Under the pieces are notes generated by a model, which ran no database searches, was not told the DNA's origin, and saw only the letters and a program-made list of their open reading frames with translations. Shown here in pieces: positions 1 through 6,797 of a DNA stretch of 23,081 bases (positions are counted from its first letter, which is position 1; every line of letters starts with the position of its first letter). The position numbers were made by a program, and so were the translations under genes. Source of the stretch: a virus; the IMG/VR virus record IMGVR_UViG_3300006990_000175, positions 1 to 23,081 of that record; one strand, 5' to 3'.

Positions 1-122
1 ACTTGTTCCCTGCTTGTCTTCTGTAAGCGTTCAGAGTGTGCAGCCAGTCTCTCATACTGCTTGACTGACATCAACAGACTATAGGTCTTTGTCGGTTCAT
101 CTATCTTCGCTGGTCTTCCCAT
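1..122 (-). CDS. Partial ribbon-helix-helix-like DNA-binding protein
   Basis: Leftward gene, cut by the window edge after 40 codons. The visible N-terminus starts MGRPAKIDEP, followed by a short strand-like stretch (KTYSLLMS) and then an amphipathic helix (VKQYERLAAHSERLQ). This matches the strand-helix start of CopG/Arc-type ribbon-helix-helix regulators, which bind short operator repeats as dimers. The second helix would lie off the window, so the fold is not proven. An AAGGA ribosome binding site lies about 8-12 nt upstream of the ATG, inside the neighbouring 47-aa gene; an in-frame GTG directly before the ATG is an alternative start. Lying next to the divergent control region at 241-380, it is a candidate regulator of the replication cassette; that role is inferred from position. 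Confidence 0.55.
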   Translation of the reverse strand, partial: MGRPAKIDEPTKTYSLLMSVKQYERLAAHSERLQKTSREQ

Positions 123-240
123 CACGAATGTCCTTCTTAGCTTGTTTATCTTTTTCTTTAGTACGCTTGTCAGGTATTACTTGTTTACCATACTTGCGTA
201 ACTGTTTAGCTATAGGGTTGATTTTATTAACCTTTTTCAT
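97..240 (-). CDS. Small lysine-rich hypothetical protein (47 aa)
   Basis: Leftward 47-codon ORF beginning MKKVNKINPI and ending at a TGA that overlaps the start of the RHH-like gene by 26 nt. By count 13 of 47 residues are lysine, spread along the whole length, so the product is small and strongly basic. No domain is recognised. It is the first leftward gene beside the divergent region, and the overlap suggests co-translation with the regulator downstream. An AGGGA about 10 nt upstream of the ATG is a modest ribosome binding site. It could be a nucleic-acid-binding early protein or a leader peptide; no function is assigned. Confidence 0.5.
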   Translation of the reverse strand: MKKVNKINPIAKQLRKYGKQVIPDKRTKEKDKQAKKDIRDGKTSEDR

Positions 241-251
241 AACAGGGTATT

Positions 252-261
252 CCCTATAGGG
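252..261. repeat. Perfect 10-bp palindrome CCCTATAGGG
   Basis: Lies just upstream of the leftward 47-aa gene. An overlapping smaller inverted repeat AGGG-TATT-CCCT covers 244-255, and CTATAGGGT occurs again at 210-218 inside the gene. It could be an operator or an RNA hairpin near the leftward ribosome binding site. Confidence 0.35.
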
Positions 262-285
262 TGTTGTTCTTTGTGTGTAGCTGGT

Positions 286-365
286 TTGTCAACAGGGGTC
301 AAGAGATTTTTTCGTGTTGACAAGATTTGTCATGTCGATTATGCAGGGGACATGTCTTCTGACAA
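286..365. repeat. Inverted-repeat array of TTGTCA/TGACAA half-sites (candidate operator)
   Basis: TTGTCA is at 286-291 and 327-332; TGACAA is at 318-323 and 360-365. The middle pair forms a perfect 6-3-6 inverted repeat (318-332). The outer pairs are spaced about 32 and 33 bases centre to centre, close to three helical turns. The central pair overlaps the TTGACA of the candidate promoter. This arrangement fits an operator for a dimeric, possibly cooperative repressor. Confidence 0.45.
317..345 (+). promoter_or_regulatory. Candidate sigma70-like promoter for the replication cassette
   Basis: A perfect TTGACA (-35) lies at 317-322, followed after 17 bases by TATGCA (340-345) as a poor -10. Spacing is ideal but the -10 matches TATAAT at only three positions, so an activator may be needed. 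Transcription would begin near 352, giving a leader of about 30 nt before the primase. The -35 overlaps a TGACAA half-site of the inverted-repeat array, which would allow repression. Confidence 0.4.
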
Positions 366-380
366 ACAAGGAACGCAACG

Positions 381-1190
381 ATGAAATCACCAGCTTGGTT
401 ATGTGGGTATGTCGAGTCACTCGACTTCCCTGCGCTGACACGATATAGATCAGACTGTCCTGTCTGCGGCAAGAAGAATACATTTAGCGTGACGGACGAC
501 GGAATGCAACGCCTGTGGTATTGTTTCCACGCCGACTGCAACGTGTCTGGTCGCACAGGTATCACCCTAACAAAAGAACACGCCGCCCGAACCCTGCGTG
601 GGTCGCAGGCTCTGGCTCCTGCTCCTTCCCGTACTAGTAACACTTACGAGGTACCTGACACATTTGTCAGTCTTTCTCGTAGTTTAGACGCGGAACTTTA
701 TGTTAAACGTGTACAAGCATACGATGCGTATCTGTCGGGCAGGGCTGACATTCGATACGACTTCAAGCGTAATCGTGCGGTATTTTTAATCAAAGACGGC
801 AACAAGGTTGTCGATGCGGCAGGGAGATCAATCGATGGTAGAACACCTAAGTGGTATCGCTATGGATCAAGTAAAAGTCCTTTTGTTTCTGGGGCAAGTT
901 TATCTGTGGCCTGTGTTGTTGAAGACTGTGCTAGTGCTTGCAGTATTAGCGGTGTTGTCACTGGGGTGGCAATCTTAGGAACTAATCTTCTTAGCGAACA
1001 CATCAGCGTATTGAAACAATATGACCGTGTGTTCGTCGCGCTTGACAAGGATGCCACTGACAAGGCTATTACGATGGTACGTGCGCTGCACACCCACGTG
1101 CCGACAAAACTCATGGTTCTTCGAACCGACTTGAAAAACATGCAAAAGGACGAACGTGATGACTTCCTACGATCCTACATCGATAGATAA
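381..1190 (+). CDS. DNA primase, T7 gp4 N-terminal type (zinc ribbon + Toprim)
   Basis: A 269-aa primase that would make RNA primers on the lagging strand. A zinc-binding motif is visible at the N-terminus (CPVC at 26-29, then Cys48 and Cys53, with His50 between). The C-terminal half holds a Toprim core, with the conserved Glu at 181 (VVED) and the DxD pair at 222-224 (ALDKD) that coordinate Mg2+. The stretch TPKWYRYGSSKSP (155-167) sits where related phage primases carry a similar motif. In T7 this region is fused to the helicase; here it ends at a TAA, and the helicase starts 32 nt earlier in another frame. The start is well supported by AAGGA 8 nt upstream. It is the first gene of the cassette. 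Confidence 0.88.
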   Translation: MKSPAWLCGYVESLDFPALTRYRSDCPVCGKKNTFSVTDDGMQRLWYCFHADCNVSGRTGITLTKEHAARTLRGSQALAPAPSRTSNTYEVPDTFVSLSRSLDAELYVKRVQAYDAYLSGRADIRYDFKRNRAVFLIKDGNKVVDAAGRSIDGRTPKWYRYGSSKSPFVSGASLSVACVVEDCASACSISGVVTGVAILGTNLLSEHISVLKQYDRVFVALDKDATDKAITMVRALHTHVPTKLMVLRTDLKNMQKDERDDFLRSYIDR

Positions 1191-2388
1191 ACAGCTACTG
1201 GGTTTCTGCCTCAACTCTGAGTTCTTCTCGAATGTGGCTAACACGGTGACCCGTGAGATGTTCACCAAAGAGATGCGTGATGTGTTCGACGTGATATCCC
1301 ACGCGCATACCACCTACGAGAACGACATCACTGTTGGTGAACTTGCCATCCTGTTCAATGACCGCAATCCTGCTATGCCGGACTCTACACGAGAGCGGGC
1401 ACAGGAACTGATCGTCACCCTAGAGCAGGGCAACCCACACAACATGGACATGCACCTCGACATGGTGCGTAACTTCTGGCTGCGTGACCGTGCCCGTATC
1501 ATTGGTGAGAAGGCCATTGAGATATTCACGGGTGAGAGCGAGGACTTCGGTGAGTTGCGGGCTATGGTTGAGTCTGTCGAGGACGGGCGTATGTCTGACC
1601 GTACCACTTATGAAGAGGTGACGGACAGTCTCGACGAACTGCTTGACGCGAACACCGGAGAGCCTGACTTCCCTTTTGAATTCGGCCTGATCAACGAGCG
1701 TGTGGCTGGCCTTGATCGGGGCAACTTGGGTATCATCTTTGCTCGTCCGGAAGTAGGCAAGACGACATTCTGCTGCTTTCTCGCCGCCTCGTATGTGCGG
1801 GCTGGACACAAGGTTGTCTACTGGGCAAACGAGGAGCCTGCCGAAAAGATCAAGCTGCGTCTCATCCAGTCGTTCTTCAACATCACACGCAAGGAACTCG
1901 ACGACAACCGCGCCAAGTACACACCGATGTACGAGCGAGATGTGATGCCCTATCTCAAGGTGATGGCTGCTGTGGGCATGGGCGTCGAGGAAGCTGACGC
2001 ATACGCAAAGCTGAACAAGCCTGACATCATGTTTATGGATCAGCTTGACAAGTTCCGCATATCTGGCGAGTACAACCGTGGTGACGAGCGGCTCAAGGAG
2101 ACATATGTTCACGCCCGTGAGATAGCCAAGCGCAACAAGATGCTGGTGTGGGCTGTAAGTCAGGCATCGAACGACGGGCATGACCGCCAGTTCATCGACT
2201 ACAACATGATGGATAACTCGAAGACCGGCAAGGCGGGTGAGGCTGACATCATCATCGGCATCGGCAAGACAGGGGCGAGTGACGTTGAGAACATCGTGCG
2301 TCACATCTGTATATCAAAGAACAAGATCAATGGATGGCACGGTCCCATCAACGCACAGATTGACGTACAGCGAGGGGTGTACTACTGA
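1159..2388 (+). CDS. Replicative DNA helicase, DnaB-like
   Basis: A 409-aa RecA-fold hexameric helicase, expected to unwind DNA 5'-3' ahead of the polymerase. An N-terminal helical region (about 1-110) is followed by the ATPase core. Walker A is ARPEVGKT (195-202), a glutamate pair in WANEEP (224-226) fits the catalytic position, Walker B is IMFMDQLD (290-297) and a VSQAS motif ends the core (about 333-337). The ATG at 1159 is preferred over the GTG directly before it because AGGA (1147-1150) is 8 nt upstream. The gene starts inside the primase reading frame, consistent with translational coupling of the two halves of a T7 gp4-like unit. Its stop overlaps the next ATG. Confidence 0.9.
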   Translation: MTSYDPTSIDKQLLGFCLNSEFFSNVANTVTREMFTKEMRDVFDVISHAHTTYENDITVGELAILFNDRNPAMPDSTRERAQELIVTLEQGNPHNMDMHLDMVRNFWLRDRARIIGEKAIEIFTGESEDFGELRAMVESVEDGRMSDRTTYEEVTDSLDELLDANTGEPDFPFEFGLINERVAGLDRGNLGIIFARPEVGKTTFCCFLAASYVRAGHKVVYWANEEPAEKIKLRLIQSFFNITRKELDDNRAKYTPMYERDVMPYLKVMAAVGMGVEEADAYAKLNKPDIMFMDQLDKFRISGEYNRGDERLKETYVHAREIAKRNKMLVWAVSQASNDGHDRQFIDYNMMDNSKTGKAGEADIIIGIGKTGASDVENIVRHICISKNKINGWHGPINAQIDVQRGVYY

Positions 2389-2540
2389 TGAGCAACCACG
2401 AAAACGAAGAAGCACTGGAGCGCCTCTACGACGAGGAGTATGTTCGTATACAAAAGCGTTGGCCTATGCTATCAGATGAACACACAGAGAAGTTCGCTGC
2501 ATACTTTGCACAGAAGCGGTTCGAGGAGGAGTCGGAATGA
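2388..2540 (+). CDS. Small acidic hypothetical protein (50 aa)
   Basis: A 50-codon ORF beginning MSNHENEEAL and ending EEESE. Its ATG shares a base with the helicase stop (TGATG), and its own stop overlaps the exonuclease start (ATGA). It is rich in Glu and probably wholly helical. No domain is recognised. Perfect packing between two real genes argues that it is translated; its last codons also hold the GAGGAGG ribosome binding site of the exonuclease. The role is unknown; a small helicase or polymerase accessory factor is possible from position only. Confidence 0.6.
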   Translation: MSNHENEEALERLYDEEYVRIQKRWPMLSDEHTEKFAAYFAQKRFEEESE

Positions 2541-3121
2541 ATGTCCTGACCTTTGACGTGGAGACAACCCACACGGGCAAGCCGAACGGTGGCACGACTG
2601 CGTTGCCCTACTTCGGTAACCGCCTCGTGTCGATAGGCTACAAGTGGCTGGGTGAGGACAATGTGTTCTACCACTGCTACTACCACGAGACTGAGCCACC
2701 CACGCCCAACGCAATGCACAGCTTTCAGACTGCCCTATACTGTGCCGATGTGGTCTTGGGCCAGAACATCAAGTTTGACTTGCAGTGGATACGTGACTGC
2801 GGGTTCGTATACAAGGGAGACATCTATGATACTATGGTTGCGGAGTATGTTCTATCAAAAGCGAGACGCTGGCCTCTTGGACTTGCTGCTCTTGCAAAAA
2901 AGTATGACACAGTGCAAAAGGAGAAGGACCTTGTTCAGCCGTATCTGGACGGGGGCAAGACGTTCTACGAGATACCGTGGGAGATAGTACGAGAGTATGG
3001 CATCGCTGATGTCATAAGCACAGAGCAGGTGGCTCTGAAACAACTGGATGCCTTTGGCACTACATTCGAGGACTTATACAATGACGAACGATCTACTGCC
3101 GACACTGCGCTTGTCGTTTGA
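2537..3121 (+). CDS. 3'-5' exonuclease, DEDDy family (proofreading domain as a separate ORF)
   Basis: A 194-aa protein equal to the exonuclease domain normally fused to family A polymerases. Exo I is FDVET with Asp7 and Glu9, Exo II is NIKFD with Asp81, and Exo III is YGIAD with Tyr154 and Asp158. All four acidic residues and the tyrosine are present, so two-metal proofreading activity is expected. A strong GAGGAGG ribosome binding site lies just upstream. After the Exo III motif the frame runs about 36 residues further and stops at TGA, 41 nt inside the polymerase gene, which is in the +1 frame. It probably acts in trans with the polymerase; a frameshifted fusion is the alternative. Confidence 0.85.
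   Translation: MNVLTFDVETTHTGKPNGGTTALPYFGNRLVSIGYKWLGEDNVFYHCYYHETEPPTPNAMHSFQTALYCADVVLGQNIKFDLQWIRDCGFVYKGDIYDTMVAEYVLSKARRWPLGLAALAKKYDTVQKEKDLVQPYLDGGKTFYEIPWEIVREYGIADVISTEQVALKQLDAFGTTFEDLYNDERSTADTALVV
3068..3072 (+). promoter_or_regulatory. Ribosome binding site that sets the polymerase start
   Basis: GAGGA lies 8 nt before the ATG at 3081, inside the exonuclease frame. It favours the start at 3081 over the upstream ATG at 3048 and supports independent initiation of the polymerase. Confidence 0.6.
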
Positions 3122-4619
3122 GATGGCCGACACACTGGCCCGCATCGAACGCAATGGCTTGCGGGTCAACCTAGATACACTACAAGAGATTGAGAAGCAG
3201 TACCAAGAGGAACTCGACACACTCGAACTGCGCCTCAACGAGATGGCACGTGAGGCTATGGGTGACACGCCCATCAGTCTGACCAGCCCAGACGACAGGT
3301 CGATGCTTCTCTACTCTCGCAAGGTAAGAGACAAGAAGGCATGGTCACAGATGTTCAACTTGGGTATGGAGCGTCGTGGTGCCACGATGAAGCCCAAGCA
3401 GCGCACACGCATGTCAGGCAAAGACTTCCGCCTCGCTGTACGCAACAACACGGATGTCGTATATAAGACAATTGGTGAGCAGTGCCGCACCTGTGTCGGG
3501 TTTGGCAAAGTCCGGCCCGTACGAAAGGACGGCACACCAAGCAAGGCACTGCGTATCTGCAAGACGTGTGACGGCAAGGGTGTGGTCTATCGTCCGACGA
3601 GTGAGGTAGCAGGCTTCAAGATCGTACCACGCAACGTGCGTGACGTGGCATCTGCTGGATTTAAGACGGACAAGGACACACTGGCTGAACGTGAACTCGA
3701 ACTGTCGGGTCCGGCCCGTGAGTTCGCATCGTCGTATGTGCGCTACAATGCTCTGCGTATGTATTTGGGAACCTTTGTGGAGGGGATGAAAAACAATGTC
3801 GATGACTACGGAATCGTACATCCGGAATTTATGCAGTGTGTTACGGCGACGGGTCGCCTTTCGTCTCGTAACCCGAACTTTCAGAATATGCCACGAGGTA
3901 ATACCTTCGAGATACGCAAGGTTGTCGAGAGTCGCTTTGAGGACGGCAAGATCATTGAGGGCGACTACTCGCAACTCGAATTCAGAGTGGCAGGATTTCT
4001 AGCCAATGATCAGCAGGCGTATGATGACGTGCGTATCGGCACCGACGTACACAGCTACACCGCGGGTGTCATAGGCTGCTCACGACAAGAAGCGAAGGCC
4101 CACACATTCAAGCCTCTCTATGGTGGCACTACGGGCACAGAGGCCCAGCAACGCTACTACAGGGCCTTCAAGGAGAAGTATGGGGGTGTATCCCTCTGGC
4201 ATGAAGACTTGCAGCGAGAGGCCGTCGAGAAGCGCGTAGTGACGCTTCCCTCTGGTAGGCAGTACGCTTTTCCTGATGCGCGGTGGACAAAGTACGGCAC
4301 GGCAACACACAGGACAAACATATGCAACTATCCTGTGCAGGGATTTGCAACCGCTGACCTGCTGCCCGCTGCCCTCGTTCGTCTCGACAGTCTGTTCATA
4401 GAAAACAAACTACAGTCTGTGATATGCAACACGGTCCACGACTCGATTGTGATCGACTGTCACCCAGACGAAAAAATCATTTGCGTCAAGCTGATGCGAG
4501 AGGCTATGCTCTCTCTGCCTGAAGAGACGATACGACGCTATGGTGTCGAGTACGACATGCCCGTCGAGATTGAGATAAAAATGGGCGATAACTGGCTTGA
4601 CTTGCACGTCGTAGAGTAG
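3081..4619 (+). CDS. Family A DNA polymerase with DnaJ-type zinc-finger insertion
   Basis: A 512-aa polymerase lacking its own exonuclease domain. Residues 257-271 (TGRLSS...NPNFQNMP) are the conserved template-binding segment. Motif A is DYSQLE (Asp295), motif B runs Arg335-Lys339-Phe343-Tyr347 with the spacing of E. coli Arg754-Lys758-Phe762-Tyr766, and motif C is HDS (453-455). The residue matching position 762 is Phe, as in E. coli Pol I and unlike Tyr in T7. Between the N-terminal part and the palm lie CRTCVGFG (135-142) and CKTCDGKG (160-167), two repeats of the DnaJ zinc-finger motif. DnaJ has four, so this is a half domain likely to bind one zinc. I recall this feature from phage HMO-2011. 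The start at 3081 is chosen because of GAGGA 8 nt upstream. Confidence 0.92.
   Translation: MTNDLLPTLRLSFEMADTLARIERNGLRVNLDTLQEIEKQYQEELDTLELRLNEMAREAMGDTPISLTSPDDRSMLLYSRKVRDKKAWSQMFNLGMERRGATMKPKQRTRMSGKDFRLAVRNNTDVVYKTIGEQCRTCVGFGKVRPVRKDGTPSKALRICKTCDGKGVVYRPTSEVAGFKIVPRNVRDVASAGFKTDKDTLAERELELSGPAREFASSYVRYNALRMYLGTFVEGMKNNVDDYGIVHPEFMQCVTATGRLSSRNPNFQNMPRGNTFEIRKVVESRFEDGKIIEGDYSQLEFRVAGFLANDQQAYDDVRIGTDVHSYTAGVIGCSRQEAKAHTFKPLYGGTTGTEAQQRYYRAFKEKYGGVSLWHEDLQREAVEKRVVTLPSGRQYAFPDARWTKYGTATHRTNICNYPVQGFATADLLPAALVRLDSLFIENKLQSVICNTVHDSIVIDCHPDEKIICVKLMREAMLSLPEETIRRYGVEYDMPVEIEIKMGDNWLDLHVVE
3483..3581 (+). other. Half DnaJ central zinc-finger domain inside the polymerase
   Basis: Encodes residues 135-167, with the paired motifs CRTCVGFG and CKTCDGKG separated by about 17 residues. 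Four cysteines at 135, 138, 160 and 163 could bind a single zinc. The glycines after each pair match the Cys-x2-Cys-x-Gly-x-Gly signature of DnaJ. Confidence 0.85.
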
Positions 4620-4665
4620 TAATATCTATCTACCAACCCTAGAACGTAAAGGAGATCGAAGGATC

Positions 4666-5538
4666 ATGTTAGGGACAGAACTCATGGAAATGGATAACGA
4701 CCTTGATAACATCGTAGCGGCTATGTCGAGCGATAACGTCGAGGAGATGATGAAGCTTACTGGACAGGGTGGCGGTGCCACTGAGAAGGTTGGGCTTCCT
4801 CGTTTGAACATCAACTACGATCAGGAGACGGACGACGGTCACAACCTCACACGGGGCGACTGGAAGATGTTTCTTAACGGCCAGTATATCTTCGCCAAAG
4901 AAGTCAAGCTTCGAGCGTTGCTGCGTACCTACGAGTATTCTATGTGGGATGCAGAGGCCAACGAGGGTAAGGGCGGCTTCTCGTGCAAGTCAGTTCAGAA
5001 GACTTCGTTCGGTGGTGGATTCCCCGACACGCAGGGCGGTAACAAGTGTGGTCGCCTCACTCGTGACGAGGAGGATGCACTCGACAAGGATGACGTGCGA
5101 TACCTGACTTCTCGTGCCGTCGTATGTAATCAGGTGATTTACGGACGCATCAGTGGCACGTTCCACTCTGCGGATGGTACTCCTGTCGAGGTAACCGACG
5201 AGCCGGTGATTGCTTACTTCAAGCGGTCAGGGTTCAAGCCTATCGCAGACTTCATTCAGGGTCTGACGAAGCAAAACAAACTGATGGCGCAGACCAGCAT
5301 CTTGCTGCGTACGAACCGTCAGAAGAAGGGCAGCGTGACCTACTGGACACCGATGCCTACGTTCGATAGCACTGTAGCTATCACGGACGACGATAAGGAA
5401 CTGTTGGGAACTTTCGCGGAAACCGTCAAGGGTCACAACGAAAACGTAATGAATGGACACAGGGAAGCATCTAAGCTGATGTCAGACGATAGTGATATCG
5501 ATCTGGCTGCGGATTTCAAAGATGCTGACGCTGCTTAA
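4666..5538 (+). CDS. Candidate single-stranded DNA-binding protein
   Basis: A 290-aa protein with no sequence motif I can name with certainty. Three features suggest an SSB. It sits between the polymerase and a recombination-type exonuclease, where T7-like phages carry gp2.5. The middle (about 55-235) looks like a beta-rich domain with many aromatic and basic residues. The C-terminus (about 271-290) is acidic (DDSDIDLAADF...), as in SSBs that recruit partners through an acidic tail. Cysteines at the middle (FSCKS, NKCGR, VVCNQ) number only three, so no clear zinc site. An AAAGGAG element and a second GAAGGA precede the ATG. The gap of 46 nt before it is one of the few breaks in the cassette, so it may have its own expression level. 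Confidence 0.5.
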   Translation: MLGTELMEMDNDLDNIVAAMSSDNVEEMMKLTGQGGGATEKVGLPRLNINYDQETDDGHNLTRGDWKMFLNGQYIFAKEVKLRALLRTYEYSMWDAEANEGKGGFSCKSVQKTSFGGGFPDTQGGNKCGRLTRDEEDALDKDDVRYLTSRAVVCNQVIYGRISGTFHSADGTPVEVTDEPVIAYFKRSGFKPIADFIQGLTKQNKLMAQTSILLRTNRQKKGSVTYWTPMPTFDSTVAITDDDKELLGTFAETVKGHNENVMNGHREASKLMSDDSDIDLAADFKDADAA

Positions 5539-6415
5539 CATTCAAGACTACATGTCTAAGGCTTTGCGGGGGGAGACCAGTGCTTCCTCCGCAGGTCTTT
5601 CTGCGTTTGTAGAAGAGACGAGACACTCAGTAAACAGGCAACTCACTGAAAAGCGCGGTGAGTATCGCATACGTATGTCTGGCTTGGGTCGCCCCCTATG
5701 CCAGCAGGTCCTAGAGAAGAAGGGCATCAAGGAGTCGATGCAGTACAATACGCTGTTTCGATTTATCTTCGGTGACATCACAGAAGCTATCCTCATGCTT
5801 GTCATGCGAGAGTCGGGTGTGGACATCGTTGATGCACAGCGACAGGTCGAACTGAAGGTAGGTGACCAGACGATCAAGGGCACACTCGACGTAATCATAC
5901 GCGACGAGACCGGCACAGAGAAAGTGTGGGACATCAAGTCAGCAAGTGACTGGGCGTTCAAAAACAAGTTCACTGGGTTCGGCGGCTACGATGGCCTCAA
6001 GGAAGACGATCCCTTTGGCTACGTCATGCAGGGCTTCCTATACTCTGCGGCGACAGGCATGCCATTCGGCGGCTGGATCGTAGTCAACAAGTCGAGTGGC
6101 GAGGTGGCTATGGTCGAGGCACCTGAGTGGCAGGATGAGGACCGTGCCAAATACTTGGCGGATGCTGAGGAGCGTGTCAAATTCTTGACAGACCCTGACG
6201 TTAAAGAATTCAAACCCTACCCCGACGAGTTCGAGACGTACCGCCGCAAGGGTGAGACCCTGCGTACAGGCAACAAGGTCTTGGCGAAGGAGTGCAATCT
6301 GTGCGGATTTCGCAGTCACTGCTGGCCGAAAGCTGAACTGCACCCCCGTGTGACATCACAGGCCAAGTCGCCGCCACAGGTATGGTACACCAAGCTGAAG
6401 ACAAGGGAGGTGTGA
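5522..6415 (+). CDS. Cas4/RecB-like PD-(D/E)XK exonuclease with likely Fe-S cluster
   Basis: A 297-aa nuclease. The catalytic core is TLD (Asp123) followed by WDIKS (Asp137, Lys139), the PD-(D/E)XK signature. Four cysteines flank the core in the order seen in Cas4 and AddB: one before (Cys60 in GRPLCQQ) and three after (Cys258, Cys261, Cys267 in ECNLCGFRSHCWP). In those families they hold a 4Fe-4S cluster that staples the domain. Expected activity is end-resection of DNA in recombination, replication or host-DNA breakdown. The ATG at 5522 overlaps the previous gene by 17 nt with only a weak ribosome binding site; GTG 5492 and ATG 5552 are alternatives. The latter would remove ten residues without touching the motifs. 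Confidence 0.85.
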   Translation: MLTLLNIQDYMSKALRGETSASSAGLSAFVEETRHSVNRQLTEKRGEYRIRMSGLGRPLCQQVLEKKGIKESMQYNTLFRFIFGDITEAILMLVMRESGVDIVDAQRQVELKVGDQTIKGTLDVIIRDETGTEKVWDIKSASDWAFKNKFTGFGGYDGLKEDDPFGYVMQGFLYSAATGMPFGGWIVVNKSSGEVAMVEAPEWQDEDRAKYLADAEERVKFLTDPDVKEFKPYPDEFETYRRKGETLRTGNKVLAKECNLCGFRSHCWPKAELHPRVTSQAKSPPQVWYTKLKTREV

Positions 6416-6416
6416 T

Positions 6417-6797
6417 ATGCCCTACATCTTCGTACGAGACTACGAGATAGAACTGATGGAGATGAACAAGGAACTGCATCACGTCTATGTTGAGTCTCAC
6501 GGCGGCAGTGGTGGGGAGCGTAAGCTTGTTCGTCTTCGTATGAACGAGAGGGGCCTCCCTCTCACACTGCGCGATAACTACAGTGAGTTGGGTACGCTGT
6601 CTTCGGGTACCGAAAAGCGTGACATCACCACACTCGAATCTGAATTGCAGAAGATAGGAAGAGTAGCACACTCTGGAGCCAACGTATGCGTCCCACTGAA
6701 TCGTTTGACAAACGAACTATCTATAATCGAAAAACTTTCCCCAAGAGTGGCAGGGTACGTGATACAAAGAATGGGGTCGATAGGAATGCAGATATGA
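6417..6797 (+). CDS. Hypothetical protein (126 aa)
   Basis: Starts MPYIFVRDYEIELMEMNKEL, with a good GGGAGG ribosome binding site 6 nt upstream that lies in the last codons of the exonuclease. The sequence is mixed alpha/beta with a charged middle and a final segment rich in Ile and Leu. I recognise no family. It overlaps the endonuclease I start by 4 nt (ATGA-like junction), so it is translated with the two nucleases around it. A role with one of them is possible, but nothing in the sequence shows it. Confidence 0.6.
   Translation: MPYIFVRDYEIELMEMNKELHHVYVESHGGSGGERKLVRLRMNERGLPLTLRDNYSELGTLSSGTEKRDITTLESELQKIGRVAHSGANVCVPLNRLTNELSIIEKLSPRVAGYVIQRMGSIGMQI

Larger units (their letters stand above)
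241..380. promoter_or_regulatory. Divergent intergenic control region
   Basis: This 140-base gap separates leftward genes from the rightward replication cassette and is the only sizeable non-coding stretch in the window. It contains a palindrome at 252-261, four TTGTCA/TGACAA half-sites, a candidate promoter and the primase ribosome binding site (AAGGA at 368-372, 8 nt before the ATG). Transcripts in both directions must begin in or near it, unless they read in from outside the window. Confidence 0.6.

Noticed and set aside
299-643. Minus-strand frame across the divergent region and the primase start
   Set aside because: Overlaps the promoter region and the zinc ribbon of the primase; composition and context do not support a gene.
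1420-2304. Long open frame of 294 codons on the minus strand opposite the helicase
   Set aside because: It lies wholly inside a gene with clear Walker motifs; its sequence is His/Val/Leu-rich as expected from the reverse of the helicase codons.
3048-3080. Upstream ATG at 3048 as the polymerase start
   Set aside because: The extra 11 residues have no polymerase-like features, and the ATG at 3081 has a better placed ribosome binding site.
3414-3974. Minus-strand frame of 186 codons opposite the polymerase
   Set aside because: Antisense to the zinc-finger and template-binding region of the polymerase; no recognisable protein features.
5522-6415. Cas4 of a CRISPR system
   Set aside because: No cas genes or repeats nearby; the nuclease lies in a phage replication cassette, so it is a Cas4-like phage exonuclease.
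6686-6793. 36-codon N-terminal extension of endonuclease I
   Set aside because: It overlaps the preceding gene by over 100 nt, and the ATG at 6794 with AGGA gives a protein of normal T7 endonuclease I layout.
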